Of a DNA stretch of 64,000 nt, positions 38,242 through 47,963 are shown one piece after another. Made by a program: the position numbers and the translations under genes. Below the pieces are notes generated by a model. It saw only the letters and a program-made list of their open reading frames with translations, searched no databases and was not told the origin of the DNA. The first letter of the stretch is position 1. The number at the start of each line of letters is the position of its first letter. Source of the stretch: PALSA-612 sp963776735 (GTDB taxonomy: Bacteria > Actinomycetota > Thermoleophilia > Gaiellales > Gaiellaceae); contig CAVZNV010000016.1 of NCBI GenBank assembly GCA_963776735.1, positions 372,001 to 436,000 on the forward strand, in the 5' to 3' direction.

Positions 38242-38871
38242 CTAAACGGCCGCGGGCATGGTCGCAGTCCCGACGATAAGCGGGCGGACCCACGAGGGCG
38301 CCTTCGTCAGCGTGCCGTGGTCGACACTCGTCACGTCGAAGCCGGCGGCCTCGATCTGGCTCAGAGTCGGCCGGTTGCACTCGCAGCCGACCATGAACCG
38401 GTTGAGGCCGTTCAGCCGGTCCTGCCGGCGCGCGAGCCCGGGATCGTCGGCGCGGACGTGCTCGATGAAGATCAGGCGGCCGCCCGGCCTGAGGACACGC
38501 CGAAGCTCGCGCAGCGCGCGCGGCTGGTCGTCGACCCCGCAGAGCACGAGGGTCGAGACGGCGGTGTCGAAGGAGTCGTCCTCGAACGGCAGATCCTCGG
38601 CCGGCGCCCGCAGCACCTGCGCCGCCGGAGCCTGCTCGCGGACCTTCGGCTGGAGGCGCTTGATCATCGGCGGCTCGGGCTCGGTGAACGTGAGCGACTC
38701 GACCGCCGAGCCGTAGTACGCCAGGTTCGCGCCGGTCCCCGCGCCGATCTCGAGCACCTTGCCGCTCGCGCTGCCGACCAGCTCCTTGCGCAGATCACCG
38801 AGGCCCGCTTTCTCGACCTTCGCGATCGTGCGGTCGTACGTGAGTGCGAAGAACCTGCTGCGTAGGGTCAT
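38242..38871 (-). CDS. Class I SAM-dependent methyltransferase
   Basis: 209 aa. SAM site VLEIGAGTGANLAYYG, acidic LTFTEPEPPM, then DLPFEDDSFDTAVSTLVLCG and LRPGGRLIFIEHVRADD. It resembles UbiE/type-11 methyltransferases; substrate unknown. ATG 38871 has a clear GGAGGA 3-4 nt upstream. Confidence 0.85.
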   Translation of the reverse strand: MTLRSRFFALTYDRTIAKVEKAGLGDLRKELVGSASGKVLEIGAGTGANLAYYGSAVESLTFTEPEPPMIKRLQPKVREQAPAAQVLRAPAEDLPFEDDSFDTAVSTLVLCGVDDQPRALRELRRVLRPGGRLIFIEHVRADDPGLARRQDRLNGLNRFMVGCECNRPTLSQIEAAGFDVTSVDHGTLTKAPSWVRPLIVGTATMPAAV

Positions 38872-38943
38872 GACTCCTCCTCGTCGGGTGCGCTCACGGT
38901 ACGGCCCTGCCCTCGCCGGGCGCATGGGGCAAATGCCTCATCT

Positions 38944-40494
38944 TCAGTCGGAGAGAAGGCCGTGCTGCATCGCGAACAGGCTCGCGGGGACGCGGCTCGA
39001 GGCGCCGATCTTGGCGTAGATGTGCTCGATGTGGTTGCGCGCGGTCTTCGGCGTGATTACGAGCTGCTGGGCGATCTGCTTGCTCGACAGCCCCCGGGCG
39101 AGCAGCCGGAGGACGTCGACCTCGCGCGTCGTCAGCCCGGCCGGCCACTCCTTTCGCCGCTGCACACGATGGCCGGAGGCGGCGAGCACGGCGTCGACCG
39201 CGTCCGCGTCGAGCCGGCCCGCCTTCACGTCGGCCCGCAGCTCGCCGGCTGCTTCGTCGGCCGACAATGCCGGCCGGTGCGGCCGCGGCTCGCGCATCGA
39301 CTGGTACGCGTCGGCGGCGCCGAGGATCCTGGCAGGCCGGGAGATCGCGCTGCCGGCGAGGCCGCGCGGATAGCCGGAGCCGTCGAGACGCTCGCGGTGC
39401 TGGACGGCGATCTCGGCGAGCGGCGCGAGCGCCGCCGACTGGCTGAGCATGCGCTCGGTCAGGTACGGGCTCAGGCGCACACGCTCCCACTCGCCGGCTC
39501 CGAGCGGGCCGCGCTTGTCCCAGATCGCGTTCGAGACTCCGAGCCGCCCGAGGTCGTGCACGAGCCCGGCGCGGCGAAGCGTCTCCACCTCGGTCTCGGT
39601 GAGTCCAAGCTGTCGTCCCGTCCCTGCGGCCAGCTCGGCCACCGCGCGGGCGTGCCCGAGCGTGTAAGGGGACTTCAAGTCGACGAAGTCGGCGACCGCG
39701 ACCAGCGCCCGGTCAAACTCCTCCGGCGTAAGGAAGACACCGAGCGCGGGCTCGGCGTCGATCACCGCGTCCCACGTCCCTGCGGTGTCGAGCCCGACGA
39801 GCACTTCCTCCGCGTCGGTCGCGAACAGCTCCGCGACGGTCGGGTCGAACTGCGAGCCCGCGCGCTTCTCGGCGACCGCGCGGGCCGCCCCGACGCCGCC
39901 GACGCGATGGGCGACCTCGACGAACTCGGCCAGCTGAGACACTCGGGCGCCGATCGGTATCTCGTCGCCGCGAAGCTTGCCGGGCCAGCCCTTCCCGTCC
40001 CACTGCTCGTAGGCGGAACCGACCCCCTCTTGCACCACGGCCGACAACCCGAGCTGCTCCGCGAGACCGCGGGCGAGTGCGGCGTGCCGTTCGATCATCC
40101 CGTCCAGATCGCGGTGTCCCGAGACCGCGAACTCGAGACCGACCCGGAACCGGTGCAGCGGTGGATTCCCGCTCCCGATCAGGCGGATCGAAGCGGCCGC
40201 CGCGCGCAGGCTGCGGAACTCGTAGTCGTACTTCCCCGACTTGAGCGCGATGTCGTCGCCGAACCACTTCGCCTGCTCGTGGGCGTCCGAGTGGCAGCCG
40301 ACGTTGATCAGGAGCGCCGTGTAGTAGACGACCGAGCGCGTGTCGTCGTCGAGGCCAAGCCGCTCACCGAGCCGGAGCGCGATCAGGCACTGGCGCAGGA
40401 CATGCTCCATCGGCTGGCCGAAGCCGAGATCGACGCCGAGCGAGAGCGCGGCGACCAGCTCTGCCAGCCGGACCCGCTCCTCCCCCGGGCTCAT
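38944..40494 (-). CDS. HD-GYP-type phosphohydrolase fused to LuxR HTH
   Basis: 516 aa in three parts. The first half is a degenerate HD-GYP-like domain (YEQWDGKGWPGKLRGDEIP). The second half (about 270-420) retains GHARAVAELAAGTG, LVHDLGRLGVSN and HRERLDGSGYPRGL. A C-terminal LuxR HTH ends the protein (LTTREVDVLRLLARGLSSKQ, then NHIEHIYAKIG). It may link a nucleotide signal such as c-di-GMP to transcription. ATG 40494 follows TAGCAC by 9 nt. Confidence 0.87.
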   Translation of the reverse strand: MSPGEERVRLAELVAALSLGVDLGFGQPMEHVLRQCLIALRLGERLGLDDDTRSVVYYTALLINVGCHSDAHEQAKWFGDDIALKSGKYDYEFRSLRAAAASIRLIGSGNPPLHRFRVGLEFAVSGHRDLDGMIERHAALARGLAEQLGLSAVVQEGVGSAYEQWDGKGWPGKLRGDEIPIGARVSQLAEFVEVAHRVGGVGAARAVAEKRAGSQFDPTVAELFATDAEEVLVGLDTAGTWDAVIDAEPALGVFLTPEEFDRALVAVADFVDLKSPYTLGHARAVAELAAGTGRQLGLTETEVETLRRAGLVHDLGRLGVSNAIWDKRGPLGAGEWERVRLSPYLTERMLSQSAALAPLAEIAVQHRERLDGSGYPRGLAGSAISRPARILGAADAYQSMREPRPHRPALSADEAAGELRADVKAGRLDADAVDAVLAASGHRVQRRKEWPAGLTTREVDVLRLLARGLSSKQIAQQLVITPKTARNHIEHIYAKIGASSRVPASLFAMQHGLLSD

Positions 40495-40506
40495 GACGCG
40501 ACGGTG

Positions 40507-41763
40507 CTAGACGCTGACTTCTGCGGTCTCGCGGCAGGCGTCGAGCGCTGCGGCGAACCCTGCCGTCATCTCGTCGAGCTCGGCGCGCGTGATCACGAGC
40601 GGGGGCGACACCTGGAGCGCGCCTCCGAGCAGGACGCGCGTGATCACGCCGTGCTCGCGCGAGAGCATCGAGGCGCGGTCGGCGAGAGTCGGGTCGGTGA
40701 GCTGAACCGCGGCCATCACCCCCGTGCCGGAGCGCACCTCGGTGACGAGCGGGTGATCCGCGAGCGGCGCGAGCGCCTCGGTCAGCTCGCCCTCGAGCTC
40801 GCCGCCGCGGGCGATCAGCCCGTCGCGGTCGAGGATGTCGAGGTTCGCGTGCGAGGCCGCGGCCACGGCGGCGTGGCCGGAGTACGTGTAGCCGTGCCGG
40901 AAGATCACCCCGCCGCCGGGCTGCCAGAACGGCTCGGCGATGCGGCCTGACGCGATCACGCCGCCGAGCGGCAGGTAGCCGGAGGTCGAGCCCTTCGCGA
41001 ACGTGATCAGGTCGGGGTCGAGACCGAAGCGCTCGCTGGCGAACCAGTGGCCGCAGCGGCCGAAGCTCGTGATCACCTCGTCGGCGACGAGGAGGCAGCC
41101 GGCGTCGCGCGTGATCGCGCGCACCTCGTCGAGGTAGCCGGGCGGCGGAGCGAGCACGCCGCCGGCGCCGATCACCGGCTCGCAGAAGAAGGCGGCGACC
41201 CGTTCGGCGCCGACCTGCTCGATCGCTGCTCTGAGGGCGTCGGCCGAGTCCCAGTCGACGTGCAGCACCTGCGGCACGGGCGGCTCGATGCCTTCGCGGA
41301 ACACGTCCGCGCCGGCCAGGCTCGTCCCGAAGCCGGCGACGCCGTGGTAGGCGCGCTGGCGGGAGATCAGCACCTGGCGTTCGGGCTGGCCGGTGAGGCT
41401 GAAGAAGCGCCGTGCGAGCTTGGCCGCGGACTCGATCGACTCCGCGCCGCCGCTCGTGAAGAACACGCGCGGGTCGTCCAGCGGAGACAGGGCCGCAAGC
41501 CGTTCGGCAAGGTCGACCGCGGGGCGGGTGGCAAGGTCTGCGTACGCCGAGTAGGCCGGGATCTTCGCAATCTGCGCGGCCGCGGCCTCGCCGATCTCGG
41601 TCCGGCCGTAGCCGACGTTGCAGTACCAGAGCGCCGCGGTCGCGTCGATGTAGCTGCGACCCTGCTCGTCCCAGAGCCGTGCGCCCTCGCCGCGCTCGAT
41701 CACGAGCTCGCCACGCTCCTCGACGAGGCCCATATCGGCGAACGGGTGCCAGAAGCGCGTCAC
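40507..41763 (-). CDS. Class III PLP-dependent aminotransferase
   Basis: 418 aa, omega-transaminase fold: YIDATAALWYCNVGYGRTEI, FFTSGGAESIESAAKLARRF, LLVADEVITSFGRCGHWFAS and the PLP lysine in LITFAKGSTSGYLPLGGVI. It moves amino groups from an omega-amino acid or amine to a keto acid. GTG 41763 is 6 nt after TAGAGT. It is divergent from the M20 peptidase. Confidence 0.9.
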   Translation of the reverse strand: MTRFWHPFADMGLVEERGELVIERGEGARLWDEQGRSYIDATAALWYCNVGYGRTEIGEAAAAQIAKIPAYSAYADLATRPAVDLAERLAALSPLDDPRVFFTSGGAESIESAAKLARRFFSLTGQPERQVLISRQRAYHGVAGFGTSLAGADVFREGIEPPVPQVLHVDWDSADALRAAIEQVGAERVAAFFCEPVIGAGGVLAPPPGYLDEVRAITRDAGCLLVADEVITSFGRCGHWFASERFGLDPDLITFAKGSTSGYLPLGGVIASGRIAEPFWQPGGGVIFRHGYTYSGHAAVAAASHANLDILDRDGLIARGGELEGELTEALAPLADHPLVTEVRSGTGVMAAVQLTDPTLADRASMLSREHGVITRVLLGGALQVSPPLVITRAELDEMTAGFAAALDACRETAEVSV

Positions 41764-41792
41764 GTCTCGACTCTACATTCTGTGCGGCCAGA
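41761..41792. promoter_or_regulatory. Overlapping back-to-back -10 boxes
   Basis: Minus strand TAGAGT (41775-41770) serves the aminotransferase (GTG 41763). Plus strand TACATT (41774-41779) lies before the M20 gene (ATG 41792). The two boxes share the TA at 41774-41775, so only one polymerase can occupy the site at a time. Confidence 0.5.
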
Positions 41793-42964
41793 TGACCGCT
41801 TCCGCCGAAGCCGCCCGCGTTCGCGCCCAGGTCGAGTCAGAGCTCGACCTGCTGCTCGCCGACCTCGCGACCTGGGTCGACGTGGACACGCCTGGCGGGG
41901 ACACGGCTGCGCTGGATGGTCTCGCGCGGCTACTCGCGGGTACGTGCGAGCGGTACGGACTCGAGCCGGAGCTGGTCGAGTCTCCCGCCGGGGTCTATTT
42001 GCACGCGGCGCTGCGGGGTCCCGGGCGCGCGCGGGTCGCGCTGCTCTGCCACCACGACACGGTGTTTCCGGCCGGCACTGCCGCGTCGCGGCCGTTCCGC
42101 CGCGACGGCGAGCGGTGCTACGGACCGGGCGTCGCCGACATGAAGGGCGGGATCGCGGTCGCCGTGCACGCCGCGCGGGCGCTGGCGGTCGGGCCACGGC
42201 CGTTCGCACTCGTCGAGGTCGTGTCCGTTCCGGACGAGGAGTCGAGACCCGGGCCCCCCGCGAACGTCGAGCGGCTGGCCGAGTTCGACGCCGTGCTCTG
42301 CCTCGAGTGCGGGCGGCCGCGCGGCGAGATCGTCTCGGCTCGCAAGGGCGCTTCCTGGCTCCGCGTGCATGCAGAGGGCAAGGCCGCGCACGCGGGCGAG
42401 GCGCCGCGGTCCGGCCGGAACGTCGCCGTCGCGCTCGCGGCCGAGGCGCTGAGGCTCGCCGCGCTGGACGGGAGCCGCGAGGGGCTGACGCTGCAGATCA
42501 CCGAGCTCGAGGCAGGCGAAGGGCTGAACACCGTGCCGAGCCGCGGATTCCTGTCGGCGGACGTGCGGGGGGCGACGGTCGCGGACCTCGACGCGGTGAC
42601 GGCCGCGATCCAGGCGTTCCCCGAGCGCGACGGGATCGCGCTCCGGTTCGAGGATCTCGGCGGCCCGCCGCCGTTCGAACGGACCGAGCCGGTGGCGCGC
42701 CTGGCCGAGGCGGCGATCGCGATCGGGCACGAGCTCGGCCACGACTTCGGCGAGGCGGTCGCCGGCGGCGTGTCGGACGGCTCGTGGACCGCCGGCCTCG
42801 TTCCGACACTGGACGGCCTCGGCCCGGTCGGCGGCGACGACCACTCGCCGGACGAGTACGTCGAGACGGCGAGCTTCGCGACCCGCTGCGGCGTGGTGGC
42901 CGGCCTCGTCGAGGCGATCGACGCGGGCCCCCTCGATCCCGCGCCGCCGACGGCTCACAATTAG
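41792..42964 (+). CDS. M20-family metallopeptidase
   Basis: 390 aa, glutamate carboxypeptidase/ArgE/DapE-like. Dinuclear zinc ligands: LLCHHDTVFPAGT, GVADMKGGIAVAV, VSVPDEESRPGP, and the late histidine in GGDDHSPDEYVE. It cleaves a C-terminal amino acid or an N-acyl group from small peptides or amino acids. The divergent aminotransferase suggests amino-acid catabolism. Confidence 0.88.
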   Translation: MTASAEAARVRAQVESELDLLLADLATWVDVDTPGGDTAALDGLARLLAGTCERYGLEPELVESPAGVYLHAALRGPGRARVALLCHHDTVFPAGTAASRPFRRDGERCYGPGVADMKGGIAVAVHAARALAVGPRPFALVEVVSVPDEESRPGPPANVERLAEFDAVLCLECGRPRGEIVSARKGASWLRVHAEGKAAHAGEAPRSGRNVAVALAAEALRLAALDGSREGLTLQITELEAGEGLNTVPSRGFLSADVRGATVADLDAVTAAIQAFPERDGIALRFEDLGGPPPFERTEPVARLAEAAIAIGHELGHDFGEAVAGGVSDGSWTAGLVPTLDGLGPVGGDDHSPDEYVETASFATRCGVVAGLVEAIDAGPLDPAPPTAHN

Positions 42965-42965
42965 C

Positions 42966-43035
42966 TCCCCCCGGGGGCCTTCGGCCCCGCTTCCCCCGCC
43001 TTTGACGTTAGCCCGGAAAGACGCACGCGTGTGAA
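42966..43035 (-). repeat. Interspersed repeat B, copy 2
   Basis: The reverse complement of this stretch matches 20549-20625 along about 70 bp, including the CACACGYGTG end and the GGGGCCGAAGGCCCC hairpin. It starts 2 bp behind the M20 stop and could end that transcript. Confidence 0.7.
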
Positions 43036-43137
43036 ACGCGAACGCGACGATTCAGTGCCCGTTCGCAGGCGGATCGTGCGTCCGCGCGCTCCGCTGGCTG
43101 TTGCTCGACGCGCGATCGCGCCCGTGCTCGGCGTCGC

Positions 43138-43326
43138 GTCGACCGACCTGTCACGCTCTCGGACACGCAGCTCGGGATCGTGCTGTCCGTGTTCTGCGGC
43201 TTCTTCCTCTACATCGGGGCGAGCGACCTTCTACCCGGGAGCCATCACCGCCACCCGAAGGTGCTGACCGGCGTGATGAACATCCTCGGCGCGACCGTGA
43301 TCTGGCTCGCCCATCCATTTCGCGTC
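43138..43326 (+). pseudogene. Remnant of a ZIP-like metal permease
   Basis: One frame reads TLSDTQLGIVLSVFCGFFLY, then IGASDLLPGSHHRHPKVL and VMNILGATVIWLAHPF. That is the last two helices of a ZIP-type (or related) metal transporter with the typical ASDLLP motif. No start, no upstream domain and no stop follow; it runs into the antisense TPR gene. It appears to be a decayed C-terminal fragment. The rest of 43036-43329 is without a gene. Confidence 0.55.
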
Positions 43327-43329
43327 GAT

Positions 43330-44675
43330 CTAGCCCGGAAGCTCCTTGCCGAGGAGGTCTGCGAGGACGCGAATCATTGCGCAGTCGCAGTCGAGCGGTT
43401 CGCGGTGCTCGCGGCGGCTCCAGGCCGCCTCCGCGCCGTCGCGGTCTCCGAGCCGGGTCTTCGCGATGCCGACGCGAACCATGTAGCAGCAGTCGAGCGG
43501 CTCGATCGCCGACGCCCGCTCGAAGTGTTCGAGCGCGGCGGCCCAGTCCTGCGCGGCCAGGCAGGCGTCTCCGAGCGCTTGCTCGGTACCGGCGTCGCCG
43601 GGCGCGAGCTCGGCGATCCGCTCCGCCGTGCGACGCGCCTCGGCCGCCCGTCCCGCGAGCGACTGCATCTTGGCGAGCGCGGCCAGGGTGTTCGTGCTCC
43701 TGTCGTCCAGAGCGAGCGCCCGCCGGGCCGCGTAGAACGCCAGGCGGTAGCGGCCGAAGCCGGCTGCCCAGTTCGCGAGGGTCTGCCAATGCGCTTTGCT
43801 GGACGGAAAACGTCGCAGGCCGGCACGCAGCTCCTCCCATGCTTGTTCGCGCCCTTTGTGCCTGGCGAACGTCGTGACAAACCGGTGGTGCGCCGTCGCG
43901 TCGTCGGGTCGCTGCTCCACTGCCTTGCGCCGGTACTCGTAGGAGTCGGCACGGAGCTGTGCGAAGCGTTCGTCCGAGCCGGCGAGGTCACCTCGCAGGC
44001 GGCGAAGGATCGCGAGGTTGCCTTGCGCGTAGCCGACGTGGGGCCAGCGAGGCTCGAGGGCGGAAGACCGCTCGAAGTACGGTTCGGCCTCGTCGAGACG
44101 ACCGAGATTGAGAAGTGCCCAGCCCAGGTTGTTGTGTGCGTGAGCGTGCTCCGGGTTGAGCGAGAGGCACTTCCGGTACGCGTTCGCGGCATCCTCGAAG
44201 CTCGGCCAGAGCGCCCGGCCGAGCGAGAACCACGCAATCGGGTCCTCGGGACCGAGCTCGACTGCCCTGCGCGCCGCCACGAGGACCTCGTCGTGATACT
44301 CGGGACGCTCGACGAGCAGCGAGAACGCCTGCCACGGAAACACCGAGTCAGGCCGGCATCTCGCTGCCTCACGCAACGCCTCGGCCGTTCCGCGAAAGTC
44401 GCCCTTGCCTTTGAGAGCGTACGCCTGAAGCCTGTGCGCCCACTCGTAGTCGGGACGGAGCCTGAGCGCAGCGGCGGACTCCTCGAGCGACTCGTCGTAC
44501 CGGTCGAGCTGGTAGAGGCACTGGGACAGCTTGCAATGGCTCCACACGTTGTTCGGATCGACGGCGAGGGAGCGCCGAAGGAACGGGATCGCTCCTCCCA
44601 CCGTCCGAGGTCGGCGAGCGCCTCGCCGCGCTGGCGCTCGCGATGCGCCGCGTCCCAGCGCTTGCGGCGGCTCAC
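43330..44675 (-). CDS. TPR protein A, frameshifted
   Basis: About 448 residues when repaired. Start GTG 44675 overlaps the TPR-B stop (SRRKRWDAAHRERQRGEALA). One base is missing near 44600, after LGRWEE; coding resumes with AIPFLRRSLAVDPNNVWSHC. Degenerate TPR motifs follow throughout (for example HNNLGWALLNLGRLDEAEPY). The C-terminus ends LDCDCAMIRVLADLLGKELP, nearly the same as in TPR-B. It is a scaffold or adaptor by fold and probably a partner of the AAA+ protein. No enzyme domain. Confidence 0.75.
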
Positions 44676-46014
44676 GACGGCAGCTCTTTGCCGACCAGGC
44701 CGGCGAAGACCCGCATCGCCGCACAGCCGCAGCCGAGCGTCCAGAGCCGCTCGCGCCTCGACCAGGTCTCCTCGGCGGCGTCGAGATCGCCGAGACGTGC
44801 CTGGGCGATCCCGACCCGGGCGGCATTGCACGAGTCGAGCGGAGCAAGGCTCTCGGCCCGCTCGAAGTGCTCGAGCGCGCCTTCCCAGTCCCGGACGGCG
44901 AGTCGCGCTTCGCCGAGAGCTCGTTCGGCCGTCGCCGTTCCCGGCGCGATCTCCGCAAGCTGCTGCGCCGTTGCTCCGACGTCTTCCGCCTTCCCCGCGA
45001 GCAGTTGAGCGGTCGAGAGCGCGCGGAGCGCGTATGAGTTCCGCGAGTCGAGGTCGAGCGCGCGCCGCGCCGAGTAGATCGCCAGCAGGAAGCGTCCGTG
45101 ATGCGATGCGACGACCGCCATCGTCTCCCACAGCTGGATGCTGTCCGGAAACCGCCTCAGGCCGGCGCGAAGAGCTTCCCACGCTTCTCGGCGCCGGCCG
45201 ACGTGCCACAGCGCCTCGACGAGGTCGTCGATGGCGGCCGGATCGTCCGGCCGGTTCTTCGGTGCCTGCTCGAGTCGCTCGGCTCGCTCGGCCCAGATGC
45301 GGGTCGTGAGCTCGTCGGCCCGCTGGAAGTCGCCGCGCAGCCGTGCGACTCGAGCGAGGCCGTCCTGCGTACGCCGGGTGCGACCACCCGGTTCCAGTTC
45401 GAGCGAGCGGCGGAAGCAGCGTTCGGCCTCGTCGAGGTCGCCGAGACGCGCCGTGACCCACCCCATGTTGCTGTGGGCGAGAACGTGCTCCGGGTCGAGG
45501 GCGAGGCATTGCCGGTATGCCTCGAGGGCTGCCCGAGGGTCGCGGGTATGGGCCAGTCCGAGCGAGAACCACGCCCAGGCCTCGTCCGGCTTGAGCCGAA
45601 CGGCCTCGCGCGCGGCACCGAGCACTTCGTCCTCGAACTCCGCTCGCGAACCGAGGTGGTTGAACACCTGCCGGGCCAGGACCGAGTCCGGCTCGATCCG
45701 GACCGCTTCGCGGAACGACCAGGCGGCTTCCGTGTAGGCATGCCGGCGGGCGCAGATGATGCCGCGCAGGCGGTGGGCCCACTCCGACTCGGGGTCGATC
45801 ACGAGCGCCTCCTCGATCTCCTGCAGCGCTTCGTCGTAGCGCTCGAGGTTCTCGAGACATCGCGCGAGCTGGCACCGTGGCCAGACGGACTGCGTCTGCA
45901 ACGCGATCGCGCGGCGCAGAAACGGATCGCGTCCTCGAAGCGGTGGAGGTCGATCAGCGTGGCGGCTTGCTTGCGCTCGCGCTGGGCTGCGTCCCACCGC
46001 CCGCCGGGGCTCAC
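44672..46014 (-). CDS. TPR protein B, frameshifted
   Basis: About 447 residues when repaired; a paralogue of TPR-A. Start GTG 46014 overlaps the AAA+ stop (SPGGRWDAAQRERKQAATLI). The frame breaks near 45925, after EDAIRF; it resumes LRRAIALQTQSVWPRCQLAR. TPR repeats follow (SNMGWVTARLGDLDEAERCF), and the C-terminus reads LGCGCAAMRVFAGLVGKELP. Both paralogues lose frame within about five codons of the same aligned point, each needing one added base. Confidence 0.75.
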
Positions 46015-47157
46015 GTCAGGTTGTGCTCGCGGAGGTAGCCGATCAGTTCGTCGTAGGCGCCGCCCTCGGCCGCGTACATCGCGAAGTTCCGCGCCGTCTG
46101 CAGCCAGGGGATCGTGCTCGGCCGGATGTCGGCCAACGCGCGCTCGAGGTCGTCCATGAGGATCGGCCGCGCGGTCCCGCTCTCGACCGAGTCCTCGAGC
46201 GCATACTCGACGGCGCTTTCGACGAGATGGGCCAGGTCTGCACCGGAGTAGAGGTCGGTCCGGGCGGCGATCGACGGCACGTCGAGGTCTCCGACGGGTC
46301 GGTCGCGGAGGTGGAACTCGAGGATCGCCTCCCGCGCGTCCTGGTCCGGCGGCAGCACGAGGAGCATGCGGTCGAGCCGACCCGGCCGGCGCAACGCGGT
46401 GTCGACGTCCCAGGGGTGGTTCGTCGCGGCGAGGACGAAGACGCCCTCGTTGTCGGAGCCGAAGCTGTCGAGCTCGGACAGGAACTGGACGACGACCTCG
46501 CGGCCGGCCGAGTGGCGCAGGTGGCTCCGCTTGCGGCCGAGCGCGTCGACCTCGTCGAAGAACAGGACACACGGCGCGGCGCGCGTTCTCGAACAGCTCG
46601 TGGAGCTTGCGCTCGCTCTCACCCAGGTACATGTCGAGCACGTCGTGGAGCCCGACACCGATGAAGCGTGCGCCGAGCTCGCCGGCGGTGGCTCTGGCGA
46701 TGAACGTCTTGCCGCAGCCCGGCGGGCCGTACAGCAGCAGTCCGCCGCGCAGCGACTTGCCGTACATGCGGCGAAGCGCCGGGTTCTCGAGCGGCGCAAG
46801 GAACGCGGTCCGGAGCCGTTTCTTGACGTTGTGCATCCCGCCGACGTCTGCGAGCGAGAGGTCGGGCCGCTCGACCTCGGTGACCTCTCCTCCGATCTTC
46901 CCGCCCCGGACGGCGTGGAGCTTGACCGGCTCCTCGGTCTCGCGCTCGACCGGCATCGCCGCCCGCGCACGCGTGACGAGATCCTGGACGGCGGCGTCGT
47001 CGGGCGCGAGCTCGAGCGCCGCCTCGGCCTCGCTCAGCGCTTCAGGCGCGTCGCCGGCGTCGAGCAGGAGCGACGCCAGATGCGTCCGGAGCGCGACGTT
47101 GTCCGGGTCCGCGGCGACGGCGGTCCGGATCGCCTCGACTACCGATGCGTCGACCAC
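46011..47157 (-). CDS. AAA+ ATPase with N-terminal TPR segment, frameshifted
   Basis: About 381 aa when repaired. Residues 1-70 are TPR-like (LRTHLASLLLDAGDAPEALS). A CDC48/proteasome-type AAA domain follows: Walker A GPPGCGKTFIARA, Walker B VLFFDEVDALGRKR, sensor FVLAATNHPWDVD, arginine finger RRPGRLDR. The frame breaks near 46577 between FENAR and APCVLFF; removing one base restores it. GTG 47157 is 7 nt after TACCCT. It heads the AAA-TPR-TPR operon and may remodel or unfold proteins brought by the TPR adaptors. Confidence 0.82.
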
Positions 47158-47174
47158 GTGCTCGAGGGTACCGG

Positions 47175-47963
47175 CTAGCCTCCTGCGGCCTCCGCGTTTT
47201 TGAGGCCACGGAAGGCCCAGACGCTGAACAGGACCGCAAGCCCGATCGCGGCGCCGTAGGCGAGTGCCGCGTGAACCGCGTTGCCCGTCAGGAAGCTTCG
47301 GCCGGCCTCGAGGAAGTACGTCACCGGGTTCCCGGTCGCGACGGCGTGGATCCAGCCGGACAGCAGGGTCAGCGGCACGTAGACCGGCGCGAAGAACAGG
47401 GCGAGGAAGACGGGCATCTGCATGGCCGGGCCGGCCTGAATCGTCCGCAGGCGCATCGCGATGCCCGCCGACCAGAGCAGGGCGGCCATGTTCACGATCA
47501 CGGCCAGGCCGTACAACCCCGGCACCTCGACGCCGCCGCCGCCGACGTTCATCCCCACGGCGAACGCGGCGATCGTCAGCAGCGTCGCGACCATCGCCCA
47601 GCGCACGATCGCCGACAGCGCGTAGCCGACGACGAGGGCACTGCGATACGGCGCTGCCAGCATCAGCCGCCGCGCGAAGCCGTACTCGAAGTCGCGGGCG
47701 ATCCCGAAGCCCGTGAACACGCCGCCGAACGCCGCGGACTGCAGCATCACGAACACGAACTGCCACGCCGTGTAGCCCTCCGGGTAGTTGAACCCCGGCA
47801 GGTGCTGGAGCTGCGACAGCCCGCCCGCGAACGCGACGAAGAAGAAGAACGGGAACGCGAGCGTCGGAATGACGATGTTCGGCTGCGTGACTGCGTTGTG
47901 GACGGTTCGCCAGGCGATGCCGAGCGCGACCGAGCGATACGAGCGGAGCTCCTGCCGGGTCAC
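47175..47963 (-). CDS. ABC-2 type permease 2
   Basis: 262 aa, six membrane helices, with an FARRLMLAAPYRSALVVGYA cytoplasmic loop typical of ABC-2 exporters. GTG 47963 overlaps the stop of permease 1. Two different permeases with one ATPase suggest a heterodimeric exporter for a lipid, drug or polysaccharide; substrate unknown. Confidence 0.87.
   Translation of the reverse strand: MTRQELRSYRSVALGIAWRTVHNAVTQPNIVIPTLAFPFFFFVAFAGGLSQLQHLPGFNYPEGYTAWQFVFVMLQSAAFGGVFTGFGIARDFEYGFARRLMLAAPYRSALVVGYALSAIVRWAMVATLLTIAAFAVGMNVGGGGVEVPGLYGLAVIVNMAALLWSAGIAMRLRTIQAGPAMQMPVFLALFFAPVYVPLTLLSGWIHAVATGNPVTYFLEAGRSFLTGNAVHAALAYGAAIGLAVLFSVWAFRGLKNAEAAGG

Noticed and set aside
44590..46600. Programmed ribosomal frameshifting in the AAA/TPR operon
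   Set aside because: No slippery heptamer is visible, the three shifts are not all in the same direction, and other unrelated genes in the window are broken too. Kept only as a low-level observation.
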